26,118 nucleotides of DNA from an uncultured Lachnospiraceae bacterium (lineage in GTDB: Bacteria; Bacillota; Clostridia; Lachnospirales; Lachnospiraceae). Of the stretch, positions 17,401 to 24,022 are shown one piece after another. The stretch is taken from positions 1 to 26,118 of the forward strand of contig CAKZZH010000046.1 of assembly GCA_937885345.1 (NCBI GenBank), given 5' to 3'. The stretch's first letter is position 1. Each line of letters opens with the position of its first letter. Both the position numbers and the translations under genes were made by a program. The notes beneath the pieces were generated by a model. The model made no database searches. It was given only the letters and a program-made list of their open reading frames with translations, and was not told the DNA's origin.

Positions 17401-18783
17401 GCCCAGAGTAGAGGCATTGGTCTCGTTAAAAGTTCGAATCTCCCCGTCGCTTTCTATTTTATACAGGCCCTCTTCACCATAGGTGCTTACCCAGATATTT
17501 CCGTATTGATCTTCTGTGATATGCCTTATTCTCACATCCGCAAAATCCTCCAGGAAGGGGTAGTCCTCGGTGATGTGTGAATCAGCATCCATTACGATAA
17601 GGCCTGTATCCGTTCCGATGTATAATTCATTTTCATGAATGTGAAGGCAGTTGACTACTGTTGCATCTACATCGGAACGTTTGAACAGATCGGCAAAAAT
17701 ATTCTTGGACAATTCCATGATTCCCTGCTTGCTTGATGTAAACCAGACATTTCCCTGATAATCAAACATAACATCTCCGATGGAATTCTGAAAACCCGCA
17801 TAGTCAAAGAAATCCACGCCACCGTCTTCATACAGAAAAGCCATACCGTTTTCCGCACAAAGAAAGTAACCGCCGCTTTCGGCAGAATATCGGATACAAT
17901 TATAGTATTTCAATTCCCCTACTTCCAATTCCGTTTCCTGCTCAACCGTATTGTCGGGATATAATATGAGATGAAAAATCGAGTTACTGCTGGTTCCGGC
18001 ATAAATCTCATTTCCGTTGCAGCCTGCAGTAAGGTATGAAACACCCTCCGTCGGACACTCCGGAGCCAGGTAAACAACATCGTTGTCAATGATATACAGA
18101 TTTCCGTTCCCTGTAACACCTACCATTCTGTTATCCGATGCTTTTGCAAGGCTTCTTGTTCCCATAGTATCCCTGTTATCGTTAAAGAGTTTTACGGTTC
18201 CATCCGGGGAAATCTTGGCAAGATATCCCACCGTTCCAACATATACATTGCCGTTTCCGTCACCGTATATAGATCTGATGGAAAGTGCCGAAAGCACCTG
18301 CGCATCGCAATACTCCGTCACTTCTTTTGTTTTGATATTGTAGCAGAATAAGCCCGAATCATTTGTTCCAATCCAGAGATTCTCATTGACGTCCACATAT
18401 AAGCTCATTACATTGGCTATTTTACTGCTGAACTTAGTGAGTTTAAATTCAACACCATCATATCTGTACAGACCGGAATATGTTCCGATCCATATATATC
18501 CGTCGGGCGTCTGCGCTATCGCATTAACGGAAGTTGACACAAGTCCGTCTTCAATTCCGTATATGATCGCCTGATATCCGGAGCTAAAATCAACAACCGT
18601 CTCCATATCTTCCGTATCGCTGTCATCAGCAAAAGTGTCGCCCGTCATACAAGCGACACTTACAGAGACTGCAAGTACTGCTACCACGCCCTGCAGCATA
18701 TATTTTAAAATGCTTCCGGTTGCCTTAAAAAGGCGCACAATTGCCCCGGGCATTAACATTATCTTTTTAACGATCATCTTCAA
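14455..18783 (-). CDS. Hybrid histidine kinase with propeller sensor, REC and Hpt domains
   Basis: The 1442-residue protein has an N-terminal membrane/signal segment (about 28-46). A large extracytoplasmic sensor with repeated two-component propeller motifs follows (IWIGTYSGLYRYDG, LWIGTNDSGLF, IWVSTYGEEGLY; about 65-690), then a Y_Y_Y-like beta domain (about 695-770) and a membrane helix at 784-806. Inside are HisKA with phospho-His841 in SHEIRTP, an ATPase domain with N-box NLLTNAVKY and DTGIGI, GTGLGL boxes, a receiver with Asp1156 in FLDHMMPEMDG, and an Hpt domain with His1311 in HALKSSARIIGA. It is thus a full four-step phosphorelay, resembling Bacteroides-type hybrid systems but without the AraC-type output. 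Such propellers often sense carbohydrates; the ligand here is unknown. It lies 7 bp after the 68-aa gene. Confidence 0.93.
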   Translation of the reverse strand: MKMIVKKIMLMPGAIVRLFKATGSILKYMLQGVVAVLAVSVSVACMTGDTFADDSDTEDMETVVDFSSGYQAIIYGIEDGLVSTSVNAIAQTPDGYIWIGTYSGLYRYDGVEFKLTKFSSKIANVMSLYVDVNENLWIGTNDSGLFCYNIKTKEVTEYCDAQVLSALSIRSIYGDGNGNVYVGTVGYLAKISPDGTVKLFNDNRDTMGTRSLAKASDNRMVGVTGNGNLYIIDNDVVYLAPECPTEGVSYLTAGCNGNEIYAGTSSNSIFHLILYPDNTVEQETELEVGELKYYNCIRYSAESGGYFLCAENGMAFLYEDGGVDFFDYAGFQNSIGDVMFDYQGNVWFTSSKQGIMELSKNIFADLFKRSDVDATVVNCLHIHENELYIGTDTGLIVMDADSHITEDYPFLEDFADVRIRHITEDQYGNIWVSTYGEEGLYKIESDGEIRTFNETNASTLGGRFRLALVLSDGTVVAASNAGLNYIKNNRVEYTLGEENGLIAPQFLTMIELDDGSIMAGSDGNGIYIIKDREVVKHIGIEDGLGSLVVLKIIECPDGFIYVTSNALYYQTGDTIRKLENFPYTNNYDVFITTTGDAWVLSSAGIYIVKLEDLLADGEYRYVLLDYSRGFNTSLTANAWNLYRKDDESMLLCCTDGVRSVTIEGYNSLNQDNYLIGLNSIVAGNTEITPNGDGKYVIPAGSKKVQISVAVLNYVISNPLIHVYFEGLEDDGTEMYQQDLHKIDYTNLPYGKYKLHIEVLDTSGKCVLKEAVYQVEKKAYFYELFAVRMILVALAVASAAFLVWKIMHITIISRQYDQIREAKEEAERANSAKSRFLANMSHEIRTPINTIMGMDEMIIREDRTQNVEDYSRTVVSYAGSIKRASESLLSLVNDILDLSKAESGKMKLVEEEYDTKELVRSVSTMIKVRANEKDLVFNQEIDPDLPTRLYADQGKIKQIVLNLLTNAVKYTPEGSFTLKVKALENDGEYCRILYSVSDTGIGIKPEDMDKLFSAFERLDEKKNSGIQGTGLGLDISKQFAELMGSDLKVESEYGKGSIFYFEVKQRIIDKTPIGEYNDDNMSDDEGTYIPLFVAPKAKVLVVDDNDMNLQVIKGLLKITRVQIETAMSGKECLEKLSDNAKYSATGAKSCYDIVFLDHMMPEMDGVETVHEIHKFFTTLPVIALTANAATSGDAFYVNEGFQGYLAKPIDSRKLETTIMKYLPEDLVLDPREHMDMIQSSLTEDLSENETALLDTLTNVIGIDVSRGIKNCGSKKLFLSTLETFYNTLTEKSDEIKEAYDNEDWKFYTIKVHALKSSARIIGASELSSLALHLEDAGKDGNIEYIRANNDEMMEKYLAYIPRLGEVFEKGDGGKKPIDPAMLSDAYEALGEFVPMMDYDSAEMVIVSLKDYALPAEDAKRMTKLETLLKQLKWEEMSEILKEI

Positions 18784-18790
18784 TCCTCAG

Positions 18791-18997
18791 TCATAATGCC
18801 CTTTTGCTGTATGTGGAAAGCAGCTGGCGCATTACCATATCGGGCTCCGACGGTATATAAGTATCTTCCATGTAATCATCGAAGCTGACTTTTTTCTCTT
18901 TCTTTTCTTTTGATTCAGATTTCTTTTTGTCCTTCTCCTTACGATCAAAGCTAAGGGAGCTCATCATAAGGATCGGTGTGATAGTTCCTAATGCCAT
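18791..18997 (-). CDS. Small lysine-rich protein of unknown function
   Basis: The frame encodes 68 residues. The ATG at 18997 has a near-perfect AAGGAGG site eight bases upstream; the longer GTG version (19006) would start inside that site. Residues 1-17 are hydrophobic and methionine-rich (MALGTITPILMMSSLSF). Residues 18-38 are a Lys/Glu/Ser-rich charged stretch, and the C-terminal 30 residues are mixed, ending LLSTYSKRAL. The hydrophobic stretch is short for a membrane helix. I recognise no family. It is first in the operon, 7 bp before the hybrid kinase, so co-expression is near certain and a role as kinase accessory or signal is an open possibility. Confidence 0.7.
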   Translation of the reverse strand: MALGTITPILMMSSLSFDRKEKDKKKSESKEKKEKKVSFDDYMEDTYIPSEPDMVMRQLLSTYSKRAL

Positions 18998-19045
18998 AAC
19001 CGTCACCTCCTTGTGAAAGCCAAGCCAAGGACCTTTGTCCTGATT

Positions 19046-19120
19046 TTACGTCATATGCGTGTTCTCCTTTATATCTTTCTTGCCGGGAATTCCATCCTGC
19101 ATAAGGATATTCTTTCTCAT
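19046..19120 (-). other. Possible 24-codon leader frame in the kinase operon 5' region
   Basis: Between the promoter and the 68-aa gene a 24-codon frame runs from ATG 19120 to TAA 19046. It has no ribosome site of its own. Near its end an AAGGAG followed nine bases later by ATG ACG TAA makes a two-codon mini-frame in the same phase. The rest of the roughly 320-bp gap 18998-19313 holds the promoter, two inverted repeats and no supported gene. Translation of this frame is unproven. Confidence 0.2.
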
Positions 19121-19145
19121 ATTTTATATCGGCATTTTTTGCTTG

Positions 19146-19174
19146 ATTATAAAGTAATATACTTAAAAATACAA
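19146..19174 (-). promoter_or_regulatory. Sigma-A promoter of the kinase operon
   Basis: On minus: TTGTAT (19174-19169), exactly 17 nt, perfect TATAAT (19151-19146). Transcription would start near 19139, giving a leader of about 142 nt before the 68-aa gene. Confidence 0.7.
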
Positions 19175-19190
19175 TTTCCGTAAACGAACA

Positions 19191-19218
19191 ATCCGGACAG
19201 GCATTTACCCGTCCGGAT
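19191..19218 (-). terminator. Inverted repeat, probable hsp20 terminator
   Basis: ATCCGGAC (19191-19198) pairs with GTCCGGAT (19211-19218), with two further G-C pairs inside after one mismatch. On minus the stem is followed by TGTTCGTTT, a modest U-rich tail, about 95 bp after the hsp20 stop. It also lies 17 bp upstream of the kinase operon -35, so it could instead be an operator. Confidence 0.45.
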
Positions 19219-19313
19219 CTCCACAACATTTATAAGTTAATCGCCAAATAGGGTGGCGCCGCCCTGCATCGCATTAACCGTGCAGATACATCGATCGTGC
19301 GCAGACAAATCGA

Positions 19314-19799
19314 TTATTCGATCGTAATATACTTGGCAGTCTCCTGCTCCTTCTCTTTCTTGGGAACCGTGAGCTTTAAGATGCCGTCCTCAAACTTACC
19401 CTTAATATCCTCTTCGGTAAGGGCATCGCCGACATAGAAGCTTCGGCTGACCTTGCCATAATAGCGCTCCTTGCGGATGTAGCGATCCTTCTTCTCGTCA
19501 TTGTTCTCGTTCTTGGTCTCGGCAGAGATCGTAAGATTTCCGTCATTAAGCTGAACCGAAATGTCTTCCTTCTTATATCCGGGAAGCTCGACATCGAGTT
19601 CGTAAGAATCATCAGTCTCCTTAACATCTGTCTTCATAGACATTACAGGATTAAAATATCCTCTCGCAGGTCTTGCAGGTTTGCGATCGCCGTTTGCATG
19701 CTTGTCTGCGATCGCCTTATCACTTACGCACTGAGTAGGTGTTCCAAATCCAAAGATATCATCAAAAAAGTCATCATCAAAAATTCCGGGTATAAACAT
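19314..19799 (-). CDS. Small heat-shock protein, Hsp20/alpha-crystallin family
   Basis: The 161-residue ATP-independent holdase binds unfolding proteins. The N-terminal arm is aromatic and acidic (FDDDFFDDIFGF, residues 7-18). The alpha-crystallin domain runs from about residue 52 to 150, with ELPGYKKEDI (71-80), and ends GILKLTVPK. The C-terminal tail carries the ITI form of the I-x-I motif used in oligomer assembly (YITIE). I chose the ATG at 19799 because AAGGAGG precedes it by eight bases; the longer frame from 19838 would run through the leader hairpins. Its promoter overlaps a CIRCE element, so HrcA repression is expected. The gene stands alone, with a possible terminator at 19191-19218. 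Confidence 0.93.
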   Translation of the reverse strand: MFIPGIFDDDFFDDIFGFGTPTQCVSDKAIADKHANGDRKPARPARGYFNPVMSMKTDVKETDDSYELDVELPGYKKEDISVQLNDGNLTISAETKNENNDEKKDRYIRKERYYGKVSRSFYVGDALTEEDIKGKFEDGILKLTVPKKEKEQETAKYITIE

Positions 19800-19909
19800 A
19801 AGCCATTCCTCCTTCATATATAAGGGCTCACTGCCCATTGCCTCTGTGTAAAATATCCGATCTACGGATGAGATACCTTAGGCCTTTCAAATATCTCTTC
19901 CTTCGTTCT
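19800..19909 (-). promoter_or_regulatory. Structured hsp20 5' leader, RNA thermometer candidate
   Basis: The roughly 110-nt leader can form three helices in order on minus: GAGATA/TATCTC (19897-19892 with 19875-19870), ATCCG/CGGAT (19869-19865 with 19859-19855) and GGGC/GCCC (19836-19833 with 19827-19824). The ribosome site AAGG (19814-19811) can pair with CCTT (19825-19822), which excludes the third helix. A heat-sensitive switch is possible; this is pairing by eye only. Confidence 0.35.
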
Positions 19910-19915
19910 GAGGAT

Positions 19916-19944
19916 AATATACCACTAATTGTTAGCAGCGTCAA
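19916..19944 (-). promoter_or_regulatory. Sigma-A promoter of hsp20
   Basis: On minus: TTGACG (19944-19939), 17 nt, TATATT (19921-19916). The -35 box overlaps the downstream half of the CIRCE operator, a position where HrcA binding would block polymerase. Confidence 0.75.
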
Positions 19945-19958
19945 GAGGTGAGTGCTAA
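19932..19958. promoter_or_regulatory. CIRCE operator (HrcA site), one arm degenerate
   Basis: The family consensus is TTAGCACTC, nine bases, GAGTGCTAA. Here the arm at 19950-19958 is a perfect GAGTGCTAA, the spacer is exactly nine bases, and the arm at 19932-19940 is TTAGCAGCG, matching six of nine. The three changed bases fall in the TTGACG -35 box. Confidence 0.85.
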
Positions 19959-19995
19959 TAATTTTGTGAATTTTTTGTGAATCGCTGTTTTATAT

Positions 19996-20028
19996 GAAAA
20001 AACGCCACCCGAACAATACGGGTGGCGT
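19996..20028 (-). terminator. Intrinsic terminator of pckA
   Basis: ACGCCACCCG (20002-20011) pairs perfectly with CGGGTGGCGT (20019-20028) around a seven-base loop. On minus the stem is followed by a run of T residues. It begins 18 bp after the pckA stop. Confidence 0.9.
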
Positions 20029-20046
20029 CATATTTTAAAGTCTTAA

Positions 20047-21660
20047 TTAAAGCTGGGGACCTGCAGAAACAAGCGCCTTACCTGCCTCATTACCTGTGTA
20101 CTTAACAAAGTTCTTCTGGAATCTTGCTGCAAGATCCTTTGCCTTGGTCTCCCACTCGGAAGCATCTGCATATGTATCTCTGGGATCAAGGATCGCAGGA
20201 TCAACTCCGGGAAGAGATGTAGGAACCTCAAAATCGAAGTAAGGGATCTTCTTGGTCTCAGCCTTAAGAACATCACCGCTAAGGATAGCATCGATGATTC
20301 CACGGGTATCCTTAATGGAAATTCTCTTTCCTGTTCCGTTCCAACCTGTATTAACGAGGTAAGCCTTAGCTCCGCTCTTCTTCATCTTCTTAACAAGCTC
20401 CTCAGCATACTTGGTAGGATGAAGCTCAAGGAATGCCTGTCCAAAGCAAGCTGAAAATGTAGGTGTAGGCTCGGTGATTCCTCTCTCTGTACCTGCAAGC
20501 TTTGCTGTAAATCCTGAAAGGAAATAGTACTGCGTCTGCTCAGGTGTAAGGATAGATACGGGAGGAAGTACTCCGAACGCATCCGCAGAAAGGAAGATTA
20601 CGTTCTCTGCTGCAGGACCTGAAGAGATCTTGTTAACATTCTGTGCGATCTTCTCAATATGCTCGATAGGATAAGAAACACGGGTATTCTCGGTTACGCT
20701 CTTATCTGCAAAATCGATCTTACCGTTAGCATCTACCGTTACATTCTCAAGAAGAGCATTTCTTCTGATCGCATTGTAGATATCAGGCTCTGAGTCTTTA
20801 TCAAGATTGATAACCTTAGCATAGCAACCGCCCTCAAGGTTGAATACTCCGTTATCATCCCAGCCGTGCTCATCATCACCGATGAGGAGTCTCTTGGGAT
20901 CTGTAGAAAGTGTTGTCTTACCTGTTCCCGAAAGACCGAAGAAGATCGCTGTGTGCTTGCCTTCCATATCGGTATTTGCAGAACAGTGCATTGAAGCCAT
21001 ACCTGCAAGAGGAAGGAAATAATTCTGCATAGAGAACATACCCTTCTTCATCTCGCCGCCGTACCATGTATTAAGGATAACCTGCTCGCGGCTTGTAACA
21101 TTGAAAAGAATAGCGGTCTCGGAATTAAGACCAAGCTCCTTGTAGTTTTCAACCTTAGCCTTAGAAGCGGTATAAACTATGAAATCAGGCTCGAAATTAG
21201 CCTCTTCCTCTGCTGTGGGTCTGATGAACATATTCTTAACGAAATGTGCCTGCCAAGCTACTTCCATAATGAAACGAACTGCCATTCTGGTGTCCTTGTT
21301 TGCACCGCAGAAGCCATCTACTACATAGAGCTTCTTACCTGAAAGCTGAGCGATCGCAAGCTTCTTGCAAACATCCCAGGCCTCTTTGGAAGCACGATGG
21401 TTATCATTGGGATACTCCTCTGATGTCCACCATACTGTGTCATGAGACTTCTCGTCGTCAACGATGAACTTATCTTTGGGAGAACGTCCCGTATAGATAC
21501 CGGTCATAACATTAACTGCATCAAGCTCTGTTAACTGACCTTTGTCATAGCCTGTAAGTGAAGGATCCATCTCATCCTTAAATAATTGATCGTATGAAGG
21601 ATTGTACACGATCTCGGTAGTTCCGGTAATACCGTACTTGGTTAAATCAATTGTAGCCAT
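20047..21660 (-). CDS. pckA: Phosphoenolpyruvate carboxykinase (ATP)
   Basis: The 537-residue enzyme interconverts oxaloacetate plus ATP with phosphoenolpyruvate plus CO2 and ADP; in many anaerobes it runs in the carboxylating, ATP-forming direction. The length is typical of the ATP-dependent class. RSPKDKF is at 59-65, the metal-binding Lys/His region NTWYGGEMKKGMF at 197-209, the kinase-1a loop GLSGTGKTT at 242-250, and the metal-binding GDDEHGWDD at 261-269, followed by NLEGGCYAK. The ATG follows AGAGG with about seven-base spacing. It is a single-gene transcript with a perfect consensus promoter upstream and a strong terminator downstream, suggesting high constitutive expression. Confidence 0.97.
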   Translation of the reverse strand: MATIDLTKYGITGTTEIVYNPSYDQLFKDEMDPSLTGYDKGQLTELDAVNVMTGIYTGRSPKDKFIVDDEKSHDTVWWTSEEYPNDNHRASKEAWDVCKKLAIAQLSGKKLYVVDGFCGANKDTRMAVRFIMEVAWQAHFVKNMFIRPTAEEEANFEPDFIVYTASKAKVENYKELGLNSETAILFNVTSREQVILNTWYGGEMKKGMFSMQNYFLPLAGMASMHCSANTDMEGKHTAIFFGLSGTGKTTLSTDPKRLLIGDDEHGWDDNGVFNLEGGCYAKVINLDKDSEPDIYNAIRRNALLENVTVDANGKIDFADKSVTENTRVSYPIEHIEKIAQNVNKISSGPAAENVIFLSADAFGVLPPVSILTPEQTQYYFLSGFTAKLAGTERGITEPTPTFSACFGQAFLELHPTKYAEELVKKMKKSGAKAYLVNTGWNGTGKRISIKDTRGIIDAILSGDVLKAETKKIPYFDFEVPTSLPGVDPAILDPRDTYADASEWETKAKDLAARFQKNFVKYTGNEAGKALVSAGPQL

Positions 21661-21749
21661 ATGTATACCTCTTTCCTTTTTAAAATGTGTTGTATATAAG
21701 TTATGTGGTTAAAAAAATCAATTCTTACCCACGTTAATAACTGTCTCAA

Positions 21750-21778
21750 ATTATATTATGTTGTTAAATTGTTGTCAA
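21750..21778 (-). promoter_or_regulatory. Perfect consensus sigma-A promoter of pckA
   Basis: On minus: TTGACA (21778-21773), exactly 17 nt, TATAAT (21755-21750). Both hexamers match consensus at every position. Transcription would start near 21743, about 83 nt before the ATG. Confidence 0.9.
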
Positions 21779-21819
21779 TCTGAATATTGAATTATACCGA
21801 TTAAAAAACAATTCTCTTC

Positions 21820-21849
21820 TTTACAATAATTAACCTGTAATGGTATCAT
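21820..21849 (+). promoter_or_regulatory. Candidate promoter of the GGDEF gene
   Basis: TTTACA (21820-21825), 18 nt, TATCAT (21844-21849). Only six bases lie between the -10 box and the ATG, and no ribosome site is visible, so the mRNA may be leaderless. Confidence 0.45.
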
Positions 21850-21855
21850 TTACCC

Positions 21856-22947
21856 ATGAAAACGAACTTTTTATCATTCTTTCTATATGCTAATGCAGAC
21901 AGAAAAACCTACAAGGACAACCACAGGGCCATAGCCAATGAAAACATACTGGTACTTACGCCCCTGTGTTTTTTTGCAGGTCTTGTTTTCCTGATTTTTA
22001 CCGTTATATATGCGATCAAACAGGACATTCCACGCATTATCCTCAACTCATCGTATATGGTACTTACCACAGGTATGTTCATTTTCAGCAGACATCTTCC
22101 GAAGTTTTCTTCGCATCTTTCAAATGTCGCAAGTTACACCAGTCTGAGCTTCGTGCTTATATACGGTATCATTCTGGAATGTGTTATAAACCGTGAAGCC
22201 GTGGCCGTTTCATATATGGTGCTTCTTGTCGGAGTTCCCCTTCTTATGGTGGACGTTCCCTGGCACATTATGGTTATGACCGGCGGTTTTACCGTTGTTT
22301 TTGTGATCTTCTCATATATATTTAAAGGGCCGGGCGTGAATTTTGAAGCGGATATGCATAATGCGATCTTTTTCTATATTCTTTCCTGCTTCGTCATTCC
22401 TTTTCTTGTGAGATCCAAGATCACCGGCATTCTGCGTAAAATACAACTCGAAGCAGACCGTGACATGGACGGCCTTACCCAGCTCTTCCACCGCGGAGCG
22501 GCAAGAAGAAAGATCGACGAAATGCTCAAGGCCATGCCCGAGAAGGCCGCTTTATTCATGATCGATATTGATGATTTTAAGGGAATTAACGACAGGTACG
22601 GGCATATGCTCGGAGACAGGATCATCTGCGATGTCGCACACTGCATCAAAACCACCGCACCCGACAAATCCGTTGCGGCAAGATACGGAGGCGATGAATT
22701 CATACTTTTTATAAACGATATCAAAGATGATAGCGAAGCAACAGATTATGCAACCAGACTGATCGAATCCGTTAGAGCGCTTAACGACGACAACAGCACC
22801 AATCTTCTCGAAAGAAATATATCCATAAGCGTCGGCATTGCAATGTATCCTCACGATTCTGTTATGTACGAGAATCTTATGGCCAAAGCCGATGAAGCGC
22901 TTTACATAGCCAAGAGAAACGGAAAGAACTGCTACGCAACGCTTTAG
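21856..22947 (+). CDS. Membrane-anchored diguanylate cyclase, GGDEF domain
   Basis: The 363-residue protein has about six membrane helices in residues 35-195 and a C-terminal GGDEF domain (about 200-363). The domain starts MDGLTQLFHR, has the metal-binding DIDDFKGIND, and carries an intact GGDEF at 278-282, so synthesis of c-di-GMP from two GTP is expected. The inhibitory RxxD site normally five residues before GGDEF is absent, which predicts weak product inhibition. No ribosome site precedes the ATG, and the -10 box of the candidate promoter ends six bases before it. The stop lies one base from the stop of the convergent dehydrogenase. The sensed signal is unknown. Confidence 0.9.
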   Translation: MKTNFLSFFLYANADRKTYKDNHRAIANENILVLTPLCFFAGLVFLIFTVIYAIKQDIPRIILNSSYMVLTTGMFIFSRHLPKFSSHLSNVASYTSLSFVLIYGIILECVINREAVAVSYMVLLVGVPLLMVDVPWHIMVMTGGFTVVFVIFSYIFKGPGVNFEADMHNAIFFYILSCFVIPFLVRSKITGILRKIQLEADRDMDGLTQLFHRGAARRKIDEMLKAMPEKAALFMIDIDDFKGINDRYGHMLGDRIICDVAHCIKTTAPDKSVAARYGGDEFILFINDIKDDSEATDYATRLIESVRALNDDNSTNLLERNISISVGIAMYPHDSVMYENLMAKADEALYIAKRNGKNCYATL

Positions 22948-22948
22948 T

Positions 22949-23986
22949 TTATCTGCAGATCATGATCTTACAATAATCCTCGGTCTTATCCTTCATAATA
23001 TGAAGACCTTTATCCAGTTCATCAAGGGAAAATCTGTGTGATATAAGAGCTTCCGGTGCGAAGCTTTTATTCGCGATCCCATCAAGCGTTATATGCCAGT
23101 CATCGTCCGCCCTGCCGGTAAAAGACGAATTCCACGTTCCGTGAAGCTTTATCTGATCTCTCAGGATTTTCCAATATGTATTCTTCGGAAGAGTCATATC
23201 TCCTTCAGGATTGCCGACAGTAACGACATTTCCTGCCGGTCTGACAATCTCGATCGCGTTAATAAGACTCTTCATACTGCCCACGCATTCAAAAACAATA
23301 TCTGCCGACAGGGCAGTGCTGTCTGAGATGACTGCCTTAAACCCAAGGCTCTCAGCTCTTTGGATCTGGCTGTCTTTGTTGCATATAAGAATGATATCGT
23401 TGATGCCCATAAAACGAAGCTGAAGCGCAACCAGAAATCCGATCGTACCCAGCCCTATGATCGCGACGGACGGGCTTGCTTTCAAGACCTCATCATCAAC
23501 CCTTCTTATCGCATGAAGCGCCACACAGGAAGGCTCAAGCATCGCTGCCTGCTCATAGCTTACATTATCGGGCAACTTTATAAGATTGCTCACGGGAACC
23601 ATCACATATTCGGCAAATCCGCCGTCACTTCTCGAACCGAGGTAGTCGTAGTTCCGGCACATTTCGTATTGCTCATCCTTGCAAGGACCGCAGCTTCGGC
23701 AAGGAATAAGCGGAAATACTCCGCACCGCGTGCCCACGGTAAAATCATTCGATATCGAACTGTTATCGCGCATCGTCGTTTTGTCCGCAGTTTCTCTTAT
23801 AACACCCGCAAATTCATGACCCGGGATCAGCGGCATTTTATGCGCACCGGTCTTATAAACTCTCGGAATATCGGAACCGCATATGCCGACTGCTTTAACC
23901 TCAAGAAGTACCGCGTCCTTCCTGTCAGAAATATTCACATCTTCATATCTGATATCGCCGATTGAGTGAAGTATCCAGGCTTTCAT
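22949..23986 (-). CDS. Zinc-dependent polyol (phosphate) dehydrogenase, GatD/sorbitol dehydrogenase-like
   Basis: The 345-residue medium-chain dehydrogenase has catalytic-zinc residues Cys36 (GICGSD), His57-Glu58 (PGHEF) and Glu151 (EPS). A structural-zinc set is Cys96, Cys99, Cys102 and Cys110, and the NAD(P) loop GLGTIG is at 178-183. GSDIPRVYKTGAH closely resembles galactitol-1-phosphate dehydrogenase (GatD). It lacks the look of TarJ as I recall it. It is third in an operon after an epimerase and a cytidylyltransferase, so reduction of a ketose phosphate to a polyol phosphate before CDP activation is the likely job. The ATG at 23986 follows AAAGGTGG; an upstream GTG lies within that site. 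Substrate is unproven. Confidence 0.85.
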   Translation of the reverse strand: MKAWILHSIGDIRYEDVNISDRKDAVLLEVKAVGICGSDIPRVYKTGAHKMPLIPGHEFAGVIRETADKTTMRDNSSISNDFTVGTRCGVFPLIPCRSCGPCKDEQYEMCRNYDYLGSRSDGGFAEYVMVPVSNLIKLPDNVSYEQAAMLEPSCVALHAIRRVDDEVLKASPSVAIIGLGTIGFLVALQLRFMGINDIILICNKDSQIQRAESLGFKAVISDSTALSADIVFECVGSMKSLINAIEIVRPAGNVVTVGNPEGDMTLPKNTYWKILRDQIKLHGTWNSSFTGRADDDWHITLDGIANKSFAPEALISHRFSLDELDKGLHIMKDKTEDYCKIMICR

Positions 23987-24022
23987 CTGATCCACCTTTC
24001 AGGCCATGCCATGGCTTTATTT

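Noticed and set aside
14455..18783. Bacteroides-type hybrid two-component regulator (HTCS)
   Set aside because: The sensor and kinase parts fit, but the C-terminus is an Hpt domain and there is no AraC-type DNA-binding domain.
18951..19229. 92-residue minus-strand frame across the kinase operon leader
   Set aside because: It spans the terminator-like repeat and the promoter, has no ribosome site at its start, and overlaps the well-supported 68-aa gene in another phase.
22949..23986. TarJ (ribulose-5-phosphate reductase) as a firm identity for the dehydrogenase
   Set aside because: The N-terminal motif GSDIPRVYKTGAH and the four-cysteine zinc site match GatD-type polyol dehydrogenases better, so only a general call is given.
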